A stretch of DNA of 64,000 nt from Paraburkholderia sediminicola (GTDB lineage: Bacteria; Pseudomonadota; Gammaproteobacteria; Burkholderiales; Burkholderiaceae), in NCBI RefSeq assembly GCF_902859805.1, contig NZ_CADIKC010000001.1, positions 682,001 to 746,000 on the forward strand, given 5' to 3'. Within the stretch, counting starts at the first letter, position 1; every line of letters starts with the position of its first letter. The notes under the pieces were generated by a model. That model did no database searches. It saw nothing but the letters and a program-made list of their open reading frames with translations, and was not told the DNA's origin. Below are positions 34,961 through 42,762 of this stretch, one piece after another. Position numbers and translations under genes: made by a program.

Positions 34961-35734
34961 TCAGGTGCGTTTAGCCAGATACGCGTCGACCAGTTCGAGC
35001 AGTCGTTCTCGCCCGAAGCTCCCGTCGTGCCCGGCGTGAACCACTTGCACGGGCAATTCGCGCAGCCGCTTCATGGTGCGCACATAGGTCGGAATATCCG
35101 CGCCGCCGATCTCATCCAGTAGCGGGCCGTCGTAGATCGCATCGCCCGAGAACAGCGTGCCGGATGCCGCTTCCCACAGGCCAATGCTGCCCGGTGAGTG
35201 GCCGGGCAGATGCAGCACTTCAAAATGCCGGTTACCGAGATCAACGACGTTCCCTTCCTTGACGATCTCCGTGACCGTTGCGGCTCGCACGTGATAATCG
35301 GACATCGAGTAATCGGCGCTGGGTAGCGCCGTGATCAGATCACCGTCGAACGGATAGCCTGCTTCGCGATACCGGCGAATGGCTGCATCGCCCAGTACCG
35401 ATGCCAGCAAGGTGCCTCGCTCGCGTGGCGCACGCAAGTTGTCTGCCTCCAACTCATGCACCAGCGTGTGTTCGAACTCATGATGTCCGCCGATATGGTC
35501 CGAATGCGTATGCGTCGCAACGGCGGTGACGTTCTTCTGCAGCAGGTGCTTCGCGGCATCCTGAAGACTGGCGATGCCCATCCCCGTGTCGATCATCAGA
35601 TCCCGGTCACGGCCGCGCACATGCCAGATATTGCAACGCATCAGCGGGACGACATGCGGTTCCCAAAGCAGCGTGATGTCGTCGCTGATGCGTTTGAGTT
35701 CGAACCATCGGTCGGCAATGGGTAATCCGGTCAT
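34961..35734 (-). CDS. MBL-fold metallo-hydrolase
   Basis: This 257-aa di-metal hydrolase shows the complete metallo-beta-lactamase-fold signature: HTHSDH at 75-80 (His75, His77, Asp79, His80), then GGHHEFEH, LPGHSPGS and FSGDAIYDGP with the bridging Asp, and a late HAGHDGSF histidine. Such proteins hydrolyse thioesters (glyoxalase II), lactones or similar bonds. The start is ATG 35734, preceded by GGAG; the frame up to 35803 would run into the neighbouring gene. It is the second gene of a two-gene unit with the VOC protein (46-base gap), a pairing that resembles glyoxalase I and II. Confidence 0.92.
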   Translation of the reverse strand: MTGLPIADRWFELKRISDDITLLWEPHVVPLMRCNIWHVRGRDRDLMIDTGMGIASLQDAAKHLLQKNVTAVATHTHSDHIGGHHEFEHTLVHELEADNLRAPRERGTLLASVLGDAAIRRYREAGYPFDGDLITALPSADYSMSDYHVRAATVTEIVKEGNVVDLGNRHFEVLHLPGHSPGSIGLWEAASGTLFSGDAIYDGPLLDEIGGADIPTYVRTMKRLRELPVQVVHAGHDGSFGRERLLELVDAYLAKRT

Positions 35735-35780
35735 GCGAGGCGCTCCGCGAGTGAGAGTCGTTACTCTGACACACTCCGCG

Positions 35781-36188
35781 TCAATGAGCGACGGCGTTCG
35801 CATCCATCCACATCACTTCCCAGATATGGCCGTCCGGGTCTTCAAAACTGCGGCCGTACATAACACCGAAATCTTGCGTCGGGGTCGGATCGATCACCGT
35901 GCCGAAGGCCTTTGCCTTGCCGACTATGTCGTCGACTTCAGCGCGGCTGTCAGCCGTGATGCAGATCAGCACCTCACTCGTCGTGCGTGCGTCGGGAATC
36001 GCCTTGGTCGTGAACTGCCGGTATTTATCGTGGGTCAGCAGCATCGCGTGGATGGTGTCGCTCAACACCATGCAGGCCGCCGTGTCGTCGGTGAATTGCG
36101 GATTGTTGGTGAAGCCGACCGCCTCATAGAAGCGCTTCGACGCGGCCAGATCATGCACCGGGAGGTTCACGAAAATCATCTTGCTCAT
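35781..36188 (-). CDS. VOC family protein (glyoxalase/bleomycin-resistance type)
   Basis: This 135-aa VOC-fold protein has NLPVHDLAASKRFYEAVGF at the N-terminus and RSFEDPDGHIWEVMWMD at the C-terminus, with His and Glu in the usual metal or substrate positions. It is the common PhnB/glyoxalase-like type. ATG 36188 follows GGAGA; an upstream in-frame ATG at 36203 has no such site. It is divergent from MarR with a perfect palindrome between them, and is followed by the metallo-hydrolase gene. It therefore probably belongs to a MarR-controlled detoxification unit. Confidence 0.9.
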   Translation of the reverse strand: MSKMIFVNLPVHDLAASKRFYEAVGFTNNPQFTDDTAACMVLSDTIHAMLLTHDKYRQFTTKAIPDARTTSEVLICITADSRAEVDDIVGKAKAFGTVIDPTPTQDFGVMYGRSFEDPDGHIWEVMWMDANAVAH

Positions 36189-36263
36189 CACTGTCTCCGT
36201 CAAGGAATGTGCGAGTCGCGATCTGGCTCGCCACCGTGTTAGTATCTGAAATATATCTTAGTC

Positions 36264-36291
36264 AAATGTATCTCGATGTCAAGATACATTT
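36264..36291. promoter_or_regulatory. perfect palindrome in the MarR divergent promoter
   Basis: AAATGTATCT (36264-36273) and AGATACATTT (36282-36291) form perfect 10-bp arms around an 8-base spacer, 19 bases upstream of the MarR start. Further GTATCT and ATATCT half-sites lie at about 36242-36258, so more than one dimer could bind. AT-rich 10-bp dyads are typical MarR operators. The site covers both divergent promoters. Confidence 0.78.
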
Positions 36292-36309
36292 CGTCGAGAG
36301 GAATTGACG

Positions 36310-36792
36310 ATGGACCGCGCTGAGATTGCCGTTGAACAATGGGCCCGCGAACGCCCCGATCTTCCGGCTTTGCCAATGGCCGTGTTCGGCCGGCTGTCCG
36401 ATGCCGCCGAACGCGTGATGAATGATCACATGAATCCGCTGTTCGCCGAAGCGGGGTTGCAGTCGGGCGAGTTCGACGTGCTCGCAACGCTCAGACGCTC
36501 GGGCGAACCCTACATGCTCTCGCCAACCCAGCTCTACGAAGCCGCGATGATCTCGTCGGGCGGCATGACCAATCGCCTCGACCGTCTCGAACGTGCCGGG
36601 CTGGTCGAGCGTCGTCCCGATCCCAACGACCGTCGCGGCAAGCTGATCGCGCTCACCGATGCCGGCAAACAGGTGATCGACGAGACGATCGGCCGCCATG
36701 TCGCGAACGAGGAGCGACTGCTTTCCGTGCTGACTCCGGTCGAACAGGAAAAGCTCAACGCCTTGCTCAAAAAGCTGATCGCCGGGCTCTAG
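36310..36792 (+). CDS. MarR family transcriptional regulator
   Basis: This is a 160-aa winged-helix repressor. The HTH is at about 58-80 (LSPTQLYEAAMISSGGMTNRLDRLERAGLV) followed by the wing VERRPDPNDRRGKLIALTDAG, the diagnostic MarR pattern. Its length and its N- and C-terminal dimerisation helices are normal for MarR. ATG 36310 is taken as the start; the TTG at 36304 is less likely. A perfect palindrome lies upstream. The divergent VOC/metallo-hydrolase pair and the oxidoreductase 33 bases downstream are probable targets. The ligand is unknown. Confidence 0.94.
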   Translation: MDRAEIAVEQWARERPDLPALPMAVFGRLSDAAERVMNDHMNPLFAEAGLQSGEFDVLATLRRSGEPYMLSPTQLYEAAMISSGGMTNRLDRLERAGLVERRPDPNDRRGKLIALTDAGKQVIDETIGRHVANEERLLSVLTPVEQEKLNALLKKLIAGL

Positions 36793-36825
36793 CGTCGCCG
36801 TGCAAGATCGGCAACAGGTGAATTC

Positions 36826-38067
36826 ATGGCCACAATGAAATTCGATACCGTCGTGCTCGGCGCGGGCATTGTCGGCGTCTGCGTTGCCGTGCATCTCCAG
36901 AAACGCGGCCGCAGCGTCGCCCTGGTCGACCGCAAGCAACCCGGCAACGAAACGTCGTTCGGTAATGCCGGGTTGATCCAGCGCGAAGGCGTGTACCCCT
37001 ATGCCTTGCCACGCGACCTCGGGACCTTGCTCCGTTACGCGCGCAACCAGTCGCCGGACGTTCGCTACCATGCCGACGCCATAATCAGGACCGCGCCATT
37101 CCTTTGGCAATACTGGCGCAATTCTCATCCGGCCAAACATGCGGCTATCGCGAAGTCGTACGCGACGCTGATCGAGCATTGCGTGGACGAGCACCGCACG
37201 CTGGCCGCCGCGGCCGGTGCGAGCGCGTTATTGCGCCCCACCGGCTGGATCAAGGTGTTTCGCACCGAAAAAGCATGGCACGCGGAAATCCGGCTCGCCG
37301 AACGGTGGCATCGTGAATATGGCGTCGAGTTCGAATCGCTGGATGCTGGCCACCTGCAACAGAAGGAGCCCGATCTCGACAAAGCGCTGTCAGGCGGCTT
37401 GCGCTACCCGGCATCCCATTCCGTGAGCGACCCCAATGCGCTTGTCACCGCCTACGCGAACTATTTCGAAGCGCTCGGCGGACAGTTTTTCATCGGCGAT
37501 GCGGACTCGTTTCGTGAGGGTTGGGCGGTCGATACCCAAGCGGGAACGATCACGGCTTCATCGGCGGTAGTCGCATTGGGGCCGTGGTCGGATCGCATCA
37601 GTGCGCGGCTCGGTTATCGCTTGCCGCTCGCCGTCAAACGCGGGTACCACATGCATTACGCGCCCGAGGGCGGGGCTCGCCTGAATCATCCGGTTCTGGA
37701 CGTCGAGACGGGCTACGTGCTGGCGCCCATGGCAAAAGGCATCCGCTTGACCACGGGAGCGGAGATCGCGCACTGCGATGCGCCCAAAACACCCACGCAG
37801 CTCGCCGCGGTCGAGCCGATTGCGCGCACGCTGTTTCCATTGGGCAAGCGTCTTGACCATGAACCCTGGATGGGCCGGCGCCCCTGCACGCCCGACATGA
37901 TGCCGATCATCGGGCCGGCGACACGTCATAAAGACTTGTGGTTTGCTTTTGGCCATGCGCACCACGGGCTGACACTAGGCCCGGTGACGGGCCGGCTGAT
38001 CGCCGAGATGATGACCCACGAGGAAACGCTCGTGGACACCCAGCCGTTCCGGGTGGAGCGGTTCTAG
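36826..38067 (+). CDS. FAD-dependent D-amino-acid dehydrogenase-like oxidoreductase (DadA type)
   Basis: This is a 413-aa flavoprotein. The FAD-binding GAGIVG lies at 12-17, with the rest of the Rossmann entry VAVHLQKRGRSVALVDRK. GNETSFGNAGLIQ is the characteristic DadA-like second element, and the C-terminal FAD contact is in HAHHGLTLGPVTGRLIAE. Members oxidise D-amino acids or related secondary amines, pass electrons to the respiratory chain and are membrane-associated. It starts 33 bases after MarR in the same orientation and may be co-regulated. The substrate is inferred from the family only. Confidence 0.88.
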   Translation: MATMKFDTVVLGAGIVGVCVAVHLQKRGRSVALVDRKQPGNETSFGNAGLIQREGVYPYALPRDLGTLLRYARNQSPDVRYHADAIIRTAPFLWQYWRNSHPAKHAAIAKSYATLIEHCVDEHRTLAAAAGASALLRPTGWIKVFRTEKAWHAEIRLAERWHREYGVEFESLDAGHLQQKEPDLDKALSGGLRYPASHSVSDPNALVTAYANYFEALGGQFFIGDADSFREGWAVDTQAGTITASSAVVALGPWSDRISARLGYRLPLAVKRGYHMHYAPEGGARLNHPVLDVETGYVLAPMAKGIRLTTGAEIAHCDAPKTPTQLAAVEPIARTLFPLGKRLDHEPWMGRRPCTPDMMPIIGPATRHKDLWFAFGHAHHGLTLGPVTGRLIAEMMTHEETLVDTQPFRVERF

Positions 38068-38191
38068 CGCCTGGCCGCGCAGCGAGCGGCCGATATCACC
38101 GTGTTCGGACCGAATACCCCCGCCACCGGCGTTGCAACGCTATTTTTTCCGGCGCCCACAATATTCCTGATCGTGATCCGTCTACAGACGT

Positions 38192-38767
38192 ATGGAACCG
38201 CCGCGCACCCCGAAATCGATGATCGAACGAGACACGGACATCACTGCAACTGTGTTGCGTGAGCGTACGAAGCTCGGGAATTTCATCCGGCGTCGCGTGC
38301 ACGATCAGGGCGAGGCTGAAGACATCCTGCAGGATGTCTTTCACGAGTTCGTGCAAGCCTACCGCCTCCCTGCGCCGATCGAACAGGTGAGCGCGTGGCT
38401 GTTCCGCGTGGCGCGAAACCGCATCATCGACCGCTTTCGCAAGCGCCGCGAGCAACCGCTCGCTGAAATGGCCGACGACACCGATGACGTCGAGTATCGA
38501 CTGGATCTTGCGTTGCCGGCAACGGACGCCGGTCCCGAAGCCCTCTATGCAAGATCGGTGGTACTGGAAGCCCTGCAGGAGGCGCTCAACGAATTGCCGG
38601 CGGATCAGCGCGACGTGTTCGTCGCTCATGAACTGGAGGGGCGCAGCTTCAAGGAGCTCGCAGCCGAGAGCGGCGTTGGCGTGAACACGCTATTGGCACG
38701 CAAGCGTTACGCGGTTCTGTATCTGCGCGTTCGCTTGCAAGCCGTGTATGACGAACTGGATATCTAA
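38192..38767 (+). CDS. ECF sigma factor (sigma-70 family)
   Basis: This is a 191-aa alternative sigma factor. Sigma region 2 shows the DNA-melting pattern HDQGEAEDILQDVFHEFV and AWLFRVARNRIIDRFRKR (about 38-88). Region 4 shows the HTH ALNELPADQRDVFVAHELEG, then SFKELAAESGVGVNTLLARKRYAV (about 128-172). No anti-sigma gene of a recognisable type follows; instead a one-helix membrane protein starts 12 bases later, then a ferredoxin. Both candidate starts (38192 and 38219) lack a clear Shine-Dalgarno. This ECF subgroup cannot be named by eye. The three genes probably form one operon. Confidence 0.93.
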   Translation: MEPPRTPKSMIERDTDITATVLRERTKLGNFIRRRVHDQGEAEDILQDVFHEFVQAYRLPAPIEQVSAWLFRVARNRIIDRFRKRREQPLAEMADDTDDVEYRLDLALPATDAGPEALYARSVVLEALQEALNELPADQRDVFVAHELEGRSFKELAAESGVGVNTLLARKRYAVLYLRVRLQAVYDELDI

Positions 38768-38779
38768 AGGAGCAGATAG

Positions 38780-39094
38780 ATGAGATTCAAACTGAGATGC
38801 TTCGGCAAGGCACTGCTGGTTGTGGTGGGCATTGTCGTGCTGGGATGGATGGTGATGACGCTATGGAATTGGGTTATCCCGGCGCTCTTCATCGGTGGCC
38901 GTGCGATCGATTTTCCGCACGCATTGGGCCTGCTGATTCTGAGCCGGATTCTGTTTGGCGGATTCCGGGGGCGCGGCGGTTGCCACGGACGCCGGCATTG
39001 GCGCCGGTGGGAACGGATGACGCCCGAAGAGCGCGAAAATTTTCAGAAGAACCTGTCGTCCGTTGACGACAAGCGTCCGGAGGATCGCACATGA
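38780..39094 (+). CDS. small membrane protein (104 aa), possible sigma-factor partner
   Basis: The protein has a strong transmembrane helix (about 10-30) and a second hydrophobic stretch at about 45-60. A C-terminal cytoplasmic tail follows that is rich in Gly, Arg, His and Cys (GRGGCHGRRHWRRWERMTPEERENF). Such His/Cys-containing tails can bind metal. It starts 12 bases after the sigma gene with GGAG upstream, and its stop overlaps the ferredoxin start (ATGA). I recognise no family. Position makes it the best candidate for an anti-sigma-like membrane regulator, but no ZAS motif (HxxxCxxC) is visible. Confidence 0.78.
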   Translation: MRFKLRCFGKALLVVVGIVVLGWMVMTLWNWVIPALFIGGRAIDFPHALGLLILSRILFGGFRGRGGCHGRRHWRRWERMTPEERENFQKNLSSVDDKRPEDRT

Positions 39095-39393
39095 GCACCG
39101 CGTCGACATCCACATGCAAACAGGACCCGGGCGTCATTGTTCCCGTGGTTAGTCTGAAACGGTGCGAAGGCAAAGGCGATTGCGCGGTAGTCTGTCCCGA
39201 GAACGTTTTCGAGATCCGCCGGATCGATACGGACGACTACCAGCAATTGGGCACGCTGAACAAATTCAAGCTGCGCGTGCACGGAATGAAGGTCGCGTAC
39301 ACGCCAAACGCCGATGCGTGCCGGGCTTGCGGCTTGTGCGTGACCGCGTGCCCCGAACGTGCCATTACGTTAGCCAGGATTGGGGCGAAATAA
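39091..39393 (+). CDS. ferredoxin family protein, apparent 7Fe type
   Basis: This is a 100-aa iron-sulfur electron carrier. The second cluster motif is complete: Cys77, Cys80, Cys83 and Cys87-Pro in CRACGLCVTACPE. The first motif has only Cys25, Cys31 and Cys35-Pro (CEGKGDCAVVCPE); the position of the usual second cysteine, residue 28, is Lys. That is the arrangement of ferredoxins with one [3Fe-4S] and one [4Fe-4S] cluster. The start overlaps the membrane protein's stop by ATGA, so it is translationally coupled to it. The partner is unknown; the sigma factor operon suggests a redox or stress role. Confidence 0.9.
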   Translation: MSTASTSTCKQDPGVIVPVVSLKRCEGKGDCAVVCPENVFEIRRIDTDDYQQLGTLNKFKLRVHGMKVAYTPNADACRACGLCVTACPERAITLARIGAK

Positions 39394-39425
39394 CGTGGCG
39401 TATTGCTTCACATCGTTCAGACAGA

Positions 39426-39466
39426 CGCACAACGTTTTCGCCCACGTTGCCCATGGGCTAACGTTG
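39426..39466. terminator. inverted repeat between convergent genes
   Basis: CACAACGTT (39426-39434) and AACGTTGTG (39458-39466) are perfect 9-bp arms, extendable with G-U pairs. An inner palindrome, GCCCATGGGC, lies at 39447-39456. The element separates the ferredoxin end from the convergent MFS end and overlaps the MFS stop. It may act as a bidirectional terminator, though no T-run is present. Confidence 0.5.
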
Positions 39467-40696
39467 TGTGTCGTACAGCCGGTCTGGAACAAAGAACGCG
39501 GTGACGCCGCTTAGAAAGAAAACTCCACCGACCACCAGAAATCCGATACCAATAGAGAACTGGGTGGCAAGGTAACCAATAATAATCGGGGCGGCGCCCG
39601 AGCAGAAACGACCGATGTTATAGGAGCCGCCCACGGCGGTTCCACGGATGGCTGTAGCGAAACTCTCGGACATGAAGGTGCCGATCGTCCCCAGCGGCAC
39701 ACCATACAAAAATCCGAAGGCAAGCATCAGGTACACGATGTTGTCGCGCGTATGCCAGAAAATGATCACCGGCAGAAAGAGCGCGGCACCCACGCAGCCA
39801 AGCACATAAACACCACGCCGACTCCAGCGGTCACCCAGCCATCCCGCAAAGATCTTGCCGATGAAGGCGACCACGTACGTGCCAATCATGTATCCGGCCA
39901 TTGCACCGAATTTGATGTGCAGTTCCTTTTCCAGGTAGGTCGGCAACCAGTTGTTCAGACCGTAAAAGCCGGACAGTGCGAATAACGAAGCCAGGGTCCA
40001 CAGAATGAACAAGGTTCGCGACTGCCGGTTACTGAAGATCTGATAGTAGCGGTTGGTGCGATGCCCACGGTCGCCCTTGCGGCTGGCTGCGCGGCTCGCC
40101 TGCCATGCCGCCGGCTCAGGCACGGCAAATTTTATCGCCAGCGCCAGCAGCACAGGAATTGCCGACACGTAGTAGAGCGTGCGCCAGCCATAGTGCGGCA
40201 AAATCCAGTTGCTAAGCGAAATGACAACGATATAGCCTGCGGAAATGCCGGTTTGCAATACGCCCAGAATCAGTGAGCGCCGCTCAGTGGGAACGTATTC
40301 GGCAACCAGCGTGGTGACCAGCACCATGCAGCCGATGCCCAGGGAACTGATAAACCGCACAACCGCAAATTCCAGAAAGCTGTGAGTGAGACCCAGCAGC
40401 CCTGCTCCGAGCGAAAACAGCGCCAATGCCCAGACCACGACACGCACCCGCCCCAGGCGATCACTGGCCCAGCCGCCGAGAATGCCGCCAATGGCCATGC
40501 CAACCAGGGTCAAGCTGCCCAACGCCCCCGCTTCGACATTGCTCAAACCGAATTCGTCCTTGATTCGAGTGAGCGTCAAGCCGTACATCATCACGTCCGC
40601 GCCATCGGCCAGTAACGCGAGGTAGCCCAGGACGAAGACAAGCACCCAGGTGTTTTGGGACTCAGCAGATCGGGTCAGGGTTGTTCTTGTATGCAT
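39458..40696 (-). CDS. MFS transporter (AAHS-like), last gene of the GGT operon
   Basis: This is a 412-aa inner-membrane permease with 12 predicted helices. The DGADVMMYGLTLTRI stretch in helix 1, GGWASDRLGRVRVVV between helices 2 and 3, and GGSYNIGRFCSGAAP in helix 11 are features of the aromatic acid:H+ symporter group. It starts 15 bases after the GAF gene (ATG 40696). It is one of two MFS genes in this unit, so the operon may handle two related substrates, or import a substrate and export a product. Substrate not known. Confidence 0.92.
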   Translation of the reverse strand: MHTRTTLTRSAESQNTWVLVFVLGYLALLADGADVMMYGLTLTRIKDEFGLSNVEAGALGSLTLVGMAIGGILGGWASDRLGRVRVVVWALALFSLGAGLLGLTHSFLEFAVVRFISSLGIGCMVLVTTLVAEYVPTERRSLILGVLQTGISAGYIVVISLSNWILPHYGWRTLYYVSAIPVLLALAIKFAVPEPAAWQASRAASRKGDRGHRTNRYYQIFSNRQSRTLFILWTLASLFALSGFYGLNNWLPTYLEKELHIKFGAMAGYMIGTYVVAFIGKIFAGWLGDRWSRRGVYVLGCVGAALFLPVIIFWHTRDNIVYLMLAFGFLYGVPLGTIGTFMSESFATAIRGTAVGGSYNIGRFCSGAAPIIIGYLATQFSIGIGFLVVGGVFFLSGVTAFFVPDRLYDTQR

Positions 40697-40711
40697 TGGA
40701 TCGTAGTGACG

Positions 40712-41290
40712 TCAGAGACGCGTTGCGCTATCGGCGTGCATCATGTTGCATATGATTAGCGCGGGTGCAAGGAAAGCGCCAATTAGTACGCCCATTTCCT
40801 CGTGCCTGCCCGTGTACCAGCCTTCCTTGTGTGTCATGTTCATCGTGCCGACGCATACCCCGTCGTACGCAATCGGAATGTTCAATATCGATCCGAGCCC
40901 CATGCTGGTCATCACCGCGTGGTCGTCGAATGCCTCCTGGATGCCTTGCGTCGTTTGCGCGCGAAATGGCTTGAGATCCTGCAATACCTGATTCGCCCAC
41001 ACAGTGCCGCGTTTTTTCTTACGGCCTCCGATTGGGTACACGTCCGGCATGTTTGTATAAACGCGTTCAACCTCCTCGCGCTGCGCGTCATAAGACATGA
41101 TCGTGAAAAGGCCGAAGCCTATCGCGCTCGCCGCCAGGGCGTGAACCGCACGGAAAATCTCGTCGGGCTGATTTCCCTGCCGCATGACTGTTGCCAGTCG
41201 TTCGAGGTCTGAAATATCCAGCGTTTTCTGAACTGGCGATGCGGAATCGATCGGATTGCCTGGCATTATCTGTCTGTGTAGTTGGGACAT
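40712..41290 (-). CDS. free-standing GAF domain protein
   Basis: A protein of about 190 aa forms a single GAF domain without kinase, HTH or cyclase parts. Characteristic elements are LATVMRQGNQPDEIFRAVHALAASAIG, GFGLFTIMSYDAQREEVERVY and GLGSILNIPIAYDGVCVGTMNMTHKEG. The coupled start is either GTG 41299, which directly follows the upstream TGA, or ATG 41290. It sits between two MFS permeases in the GGT operon. It may be a ligand-binding accessory to regulation or to the transporters. No catalytic residue is visible. Confidence 0.85.
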   Translation of the reverse strand: MSQLHRQIMPGNPIDSASPVQKTLDISDLERLATVMRQGNQPDEIFRAVHALAASAIGFGLFTIMSYDAQREEVERVYTNMPDVYPIGGRKKKRGTVWANQVLQDLKPFRAQTTQGIQEAFDDHAVMTSMGLGSILNIPIAYDGVCVGTMNMTHKEGWYTGRHEEMGVLIGAFLAPALIICNMMHADSATRL

Positions 41291-41299
41291 CACGCACAC

Positions 41300-42715
41300 T
41301 CAGCCGCGCAATTCGGTCGAGCTGAGCGGGACGGGCAAATCCTGCGGATGACCCGCAGCACTCTCCTCGATATCTTCGAGCGACCGGTTGCGGGTCTCGA
41401 TACCGAGGAAGAACACCACGCAGGCCCCTATCAGCAAGACCGTGGTGGTCATTGCGAAAACGCCCAAAAATCCAAGCACCGGATAGACAAGGCCGACCAG
41501 AATGGGCGCGCTCACCGAGCCGATCCGGCCGAAAGATGAGGACGATCCCGTGCCGGTTGCTCGCACGGCGGTCGGAAAAACTTCAGGGGTGTACGCATAC
41601 ACGCCTGCGAACGCGCCGTTCATGAAGAACGACAGGCAAATGCCCGCCGCCATGATCTGTAAGCCGGTATGTGAGAACGCCAACGTGATCGCAGCAATGC
41701 CGCCCAACAGCATGTACGACGCCACCACGCCCTTTCGGCCGAGCCGTTCATTGAGCCATGCCGCCGTGAAATATCCGGGAATCTGTGCCCCGTAAATTGC
41801 GATCGAATAACCAAAGCTTTTCGTCATGGTGAGCCCCTCCTTGAGCAGCAGGCTCGGGATCCAGGAGAAAAACGAGTAATACGCGAACGCGACCGAGAAC
41901 CACATCAGCCAGCTCACTGCGGTCGTACGCGCCAGTCGCGGCGACCACAGCGTCAGCACATTCTGTAACGCGTTCCCCTTCGCAGGCGCGGACGCAGGAG
42001 ACATGGCGCCGAGGGATGCCACGGGTGCCAGACTGATACCCTTGCCTGCGAACCACGACTCGATTGTGCTCACGATGCCTTCCGCCTCAGCGACCCGCCC
42101 CTGGCTCTCAAGCCAGCGCGGCGATTCGGGCAAGGTTCTCCGCCACCAAAGGAGCATGACGACCGGCAGCGAAGTCGCCACCGCCAGATATCGCCAGCCT
42201 TCGGCAAAATTACGCACGACGGTGAAGCCGAGAATCGATGAACCCAGGTAGCCAAACGACATGAAGCCGACCAGCGCACCGCAAAAAATGCCCCGGTAAC
42301 GCCGTGGCACGAACTCGGCCAGAAACGGCGCGATCACCACGGTCTCCGCGCCGGATCCAAAACCCGCGACAATGCGCAACGCGAAGAAAGTGTGCCAGTC
42401 GGTAGCGGTTGCGCTCGCGAGCGACGCGCAGCAATAGATTGCAAGCGCGCTCATCATGATGCGACGACGCCCGATTACATCCGCAAGCACACCCGACAGA
42501 AAGGCCCCAAAAAAATACCCGATGTAGGTGCTGCTCGCGACGAGCCCCGTCTCGGCACTCGTCAGATGCCATAGCTTGCTCACCACAGGTAGCAGGAATG
42601 CAAGCGACGACGAATCGAGTCCGTCGAACATGTAGCCCAAGCCGCCGATCAGCAGCAGCTTGCGATGAAAACCTGATAACGGCAGTCGCTCGAGTCGGGC
42701 GGCAATAGCAGACAC
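41300..42715 (-). CDS. MFS transporter (sugar/organic-acid porter type)
   Basis: This is a 471-aa inner-membrane permease with 12 helices. GGLGYMFDGLDSSSLAFLLP in helix 1, SGVLADVIGRRRIMM between helices 2 and 3, LPESPRWLESQGR after helix 6 and YTPEVFPTAVRATGTGSSSSFGRIG in helix 10-11 fit the SV2/aromatic-acid branch. It starts 47 bases after the gamma-glutamyltransferase-like gene and its stop abuts the GAF start (TGAGTG). It is probably the importer for the compound the transferase acts on. Confidence 0.92.
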   Translation of the reverse strand: MSAIAARLERLPLSGFHRKLLLIGGLGYMFDGLDSSSLAFLLPVVSKLWHLTSAETGLVASSTYIGYFFGAFLSGVLADVIGRRRIMMSALAIYCCASLASATATDWHTFFALRIVAGFGSGAETVVIAPFLAEFVPRRYRGIFCGALVGFMSFGYLGSSILGFTVVRNFAEGWRYLAVATSLPVVMLLWWRRTLPESPRWLESQGRVAEAEGIVSTIESWFAGKGISLAPVASLGAMSPASAPAKGNALQNVLTLWSPRLARTTAVSWLMWFSVAFAYYSFFSWIPSLLLKEGLTMTKSFGYSIAIYGAQIPGYFTAAWLNERLGRKGVVASYMLLGGIAAITLAFSHTGLQIMAAGICLSFFMNGAFAGVYAYTPEVFPTAVRATGTGSSSSFGRIGSVSAPILVGLVYPVLGFLGVFAMTTTVLLIGACVVFFLGIETRNRSLEDIEESAAGHPQDLPVPLSSTELRG

Positions 42716-42762
42716 AGCATGTTCTCCTGATGGAAACGGATACGATTTCCAGGCCGCGAAAC

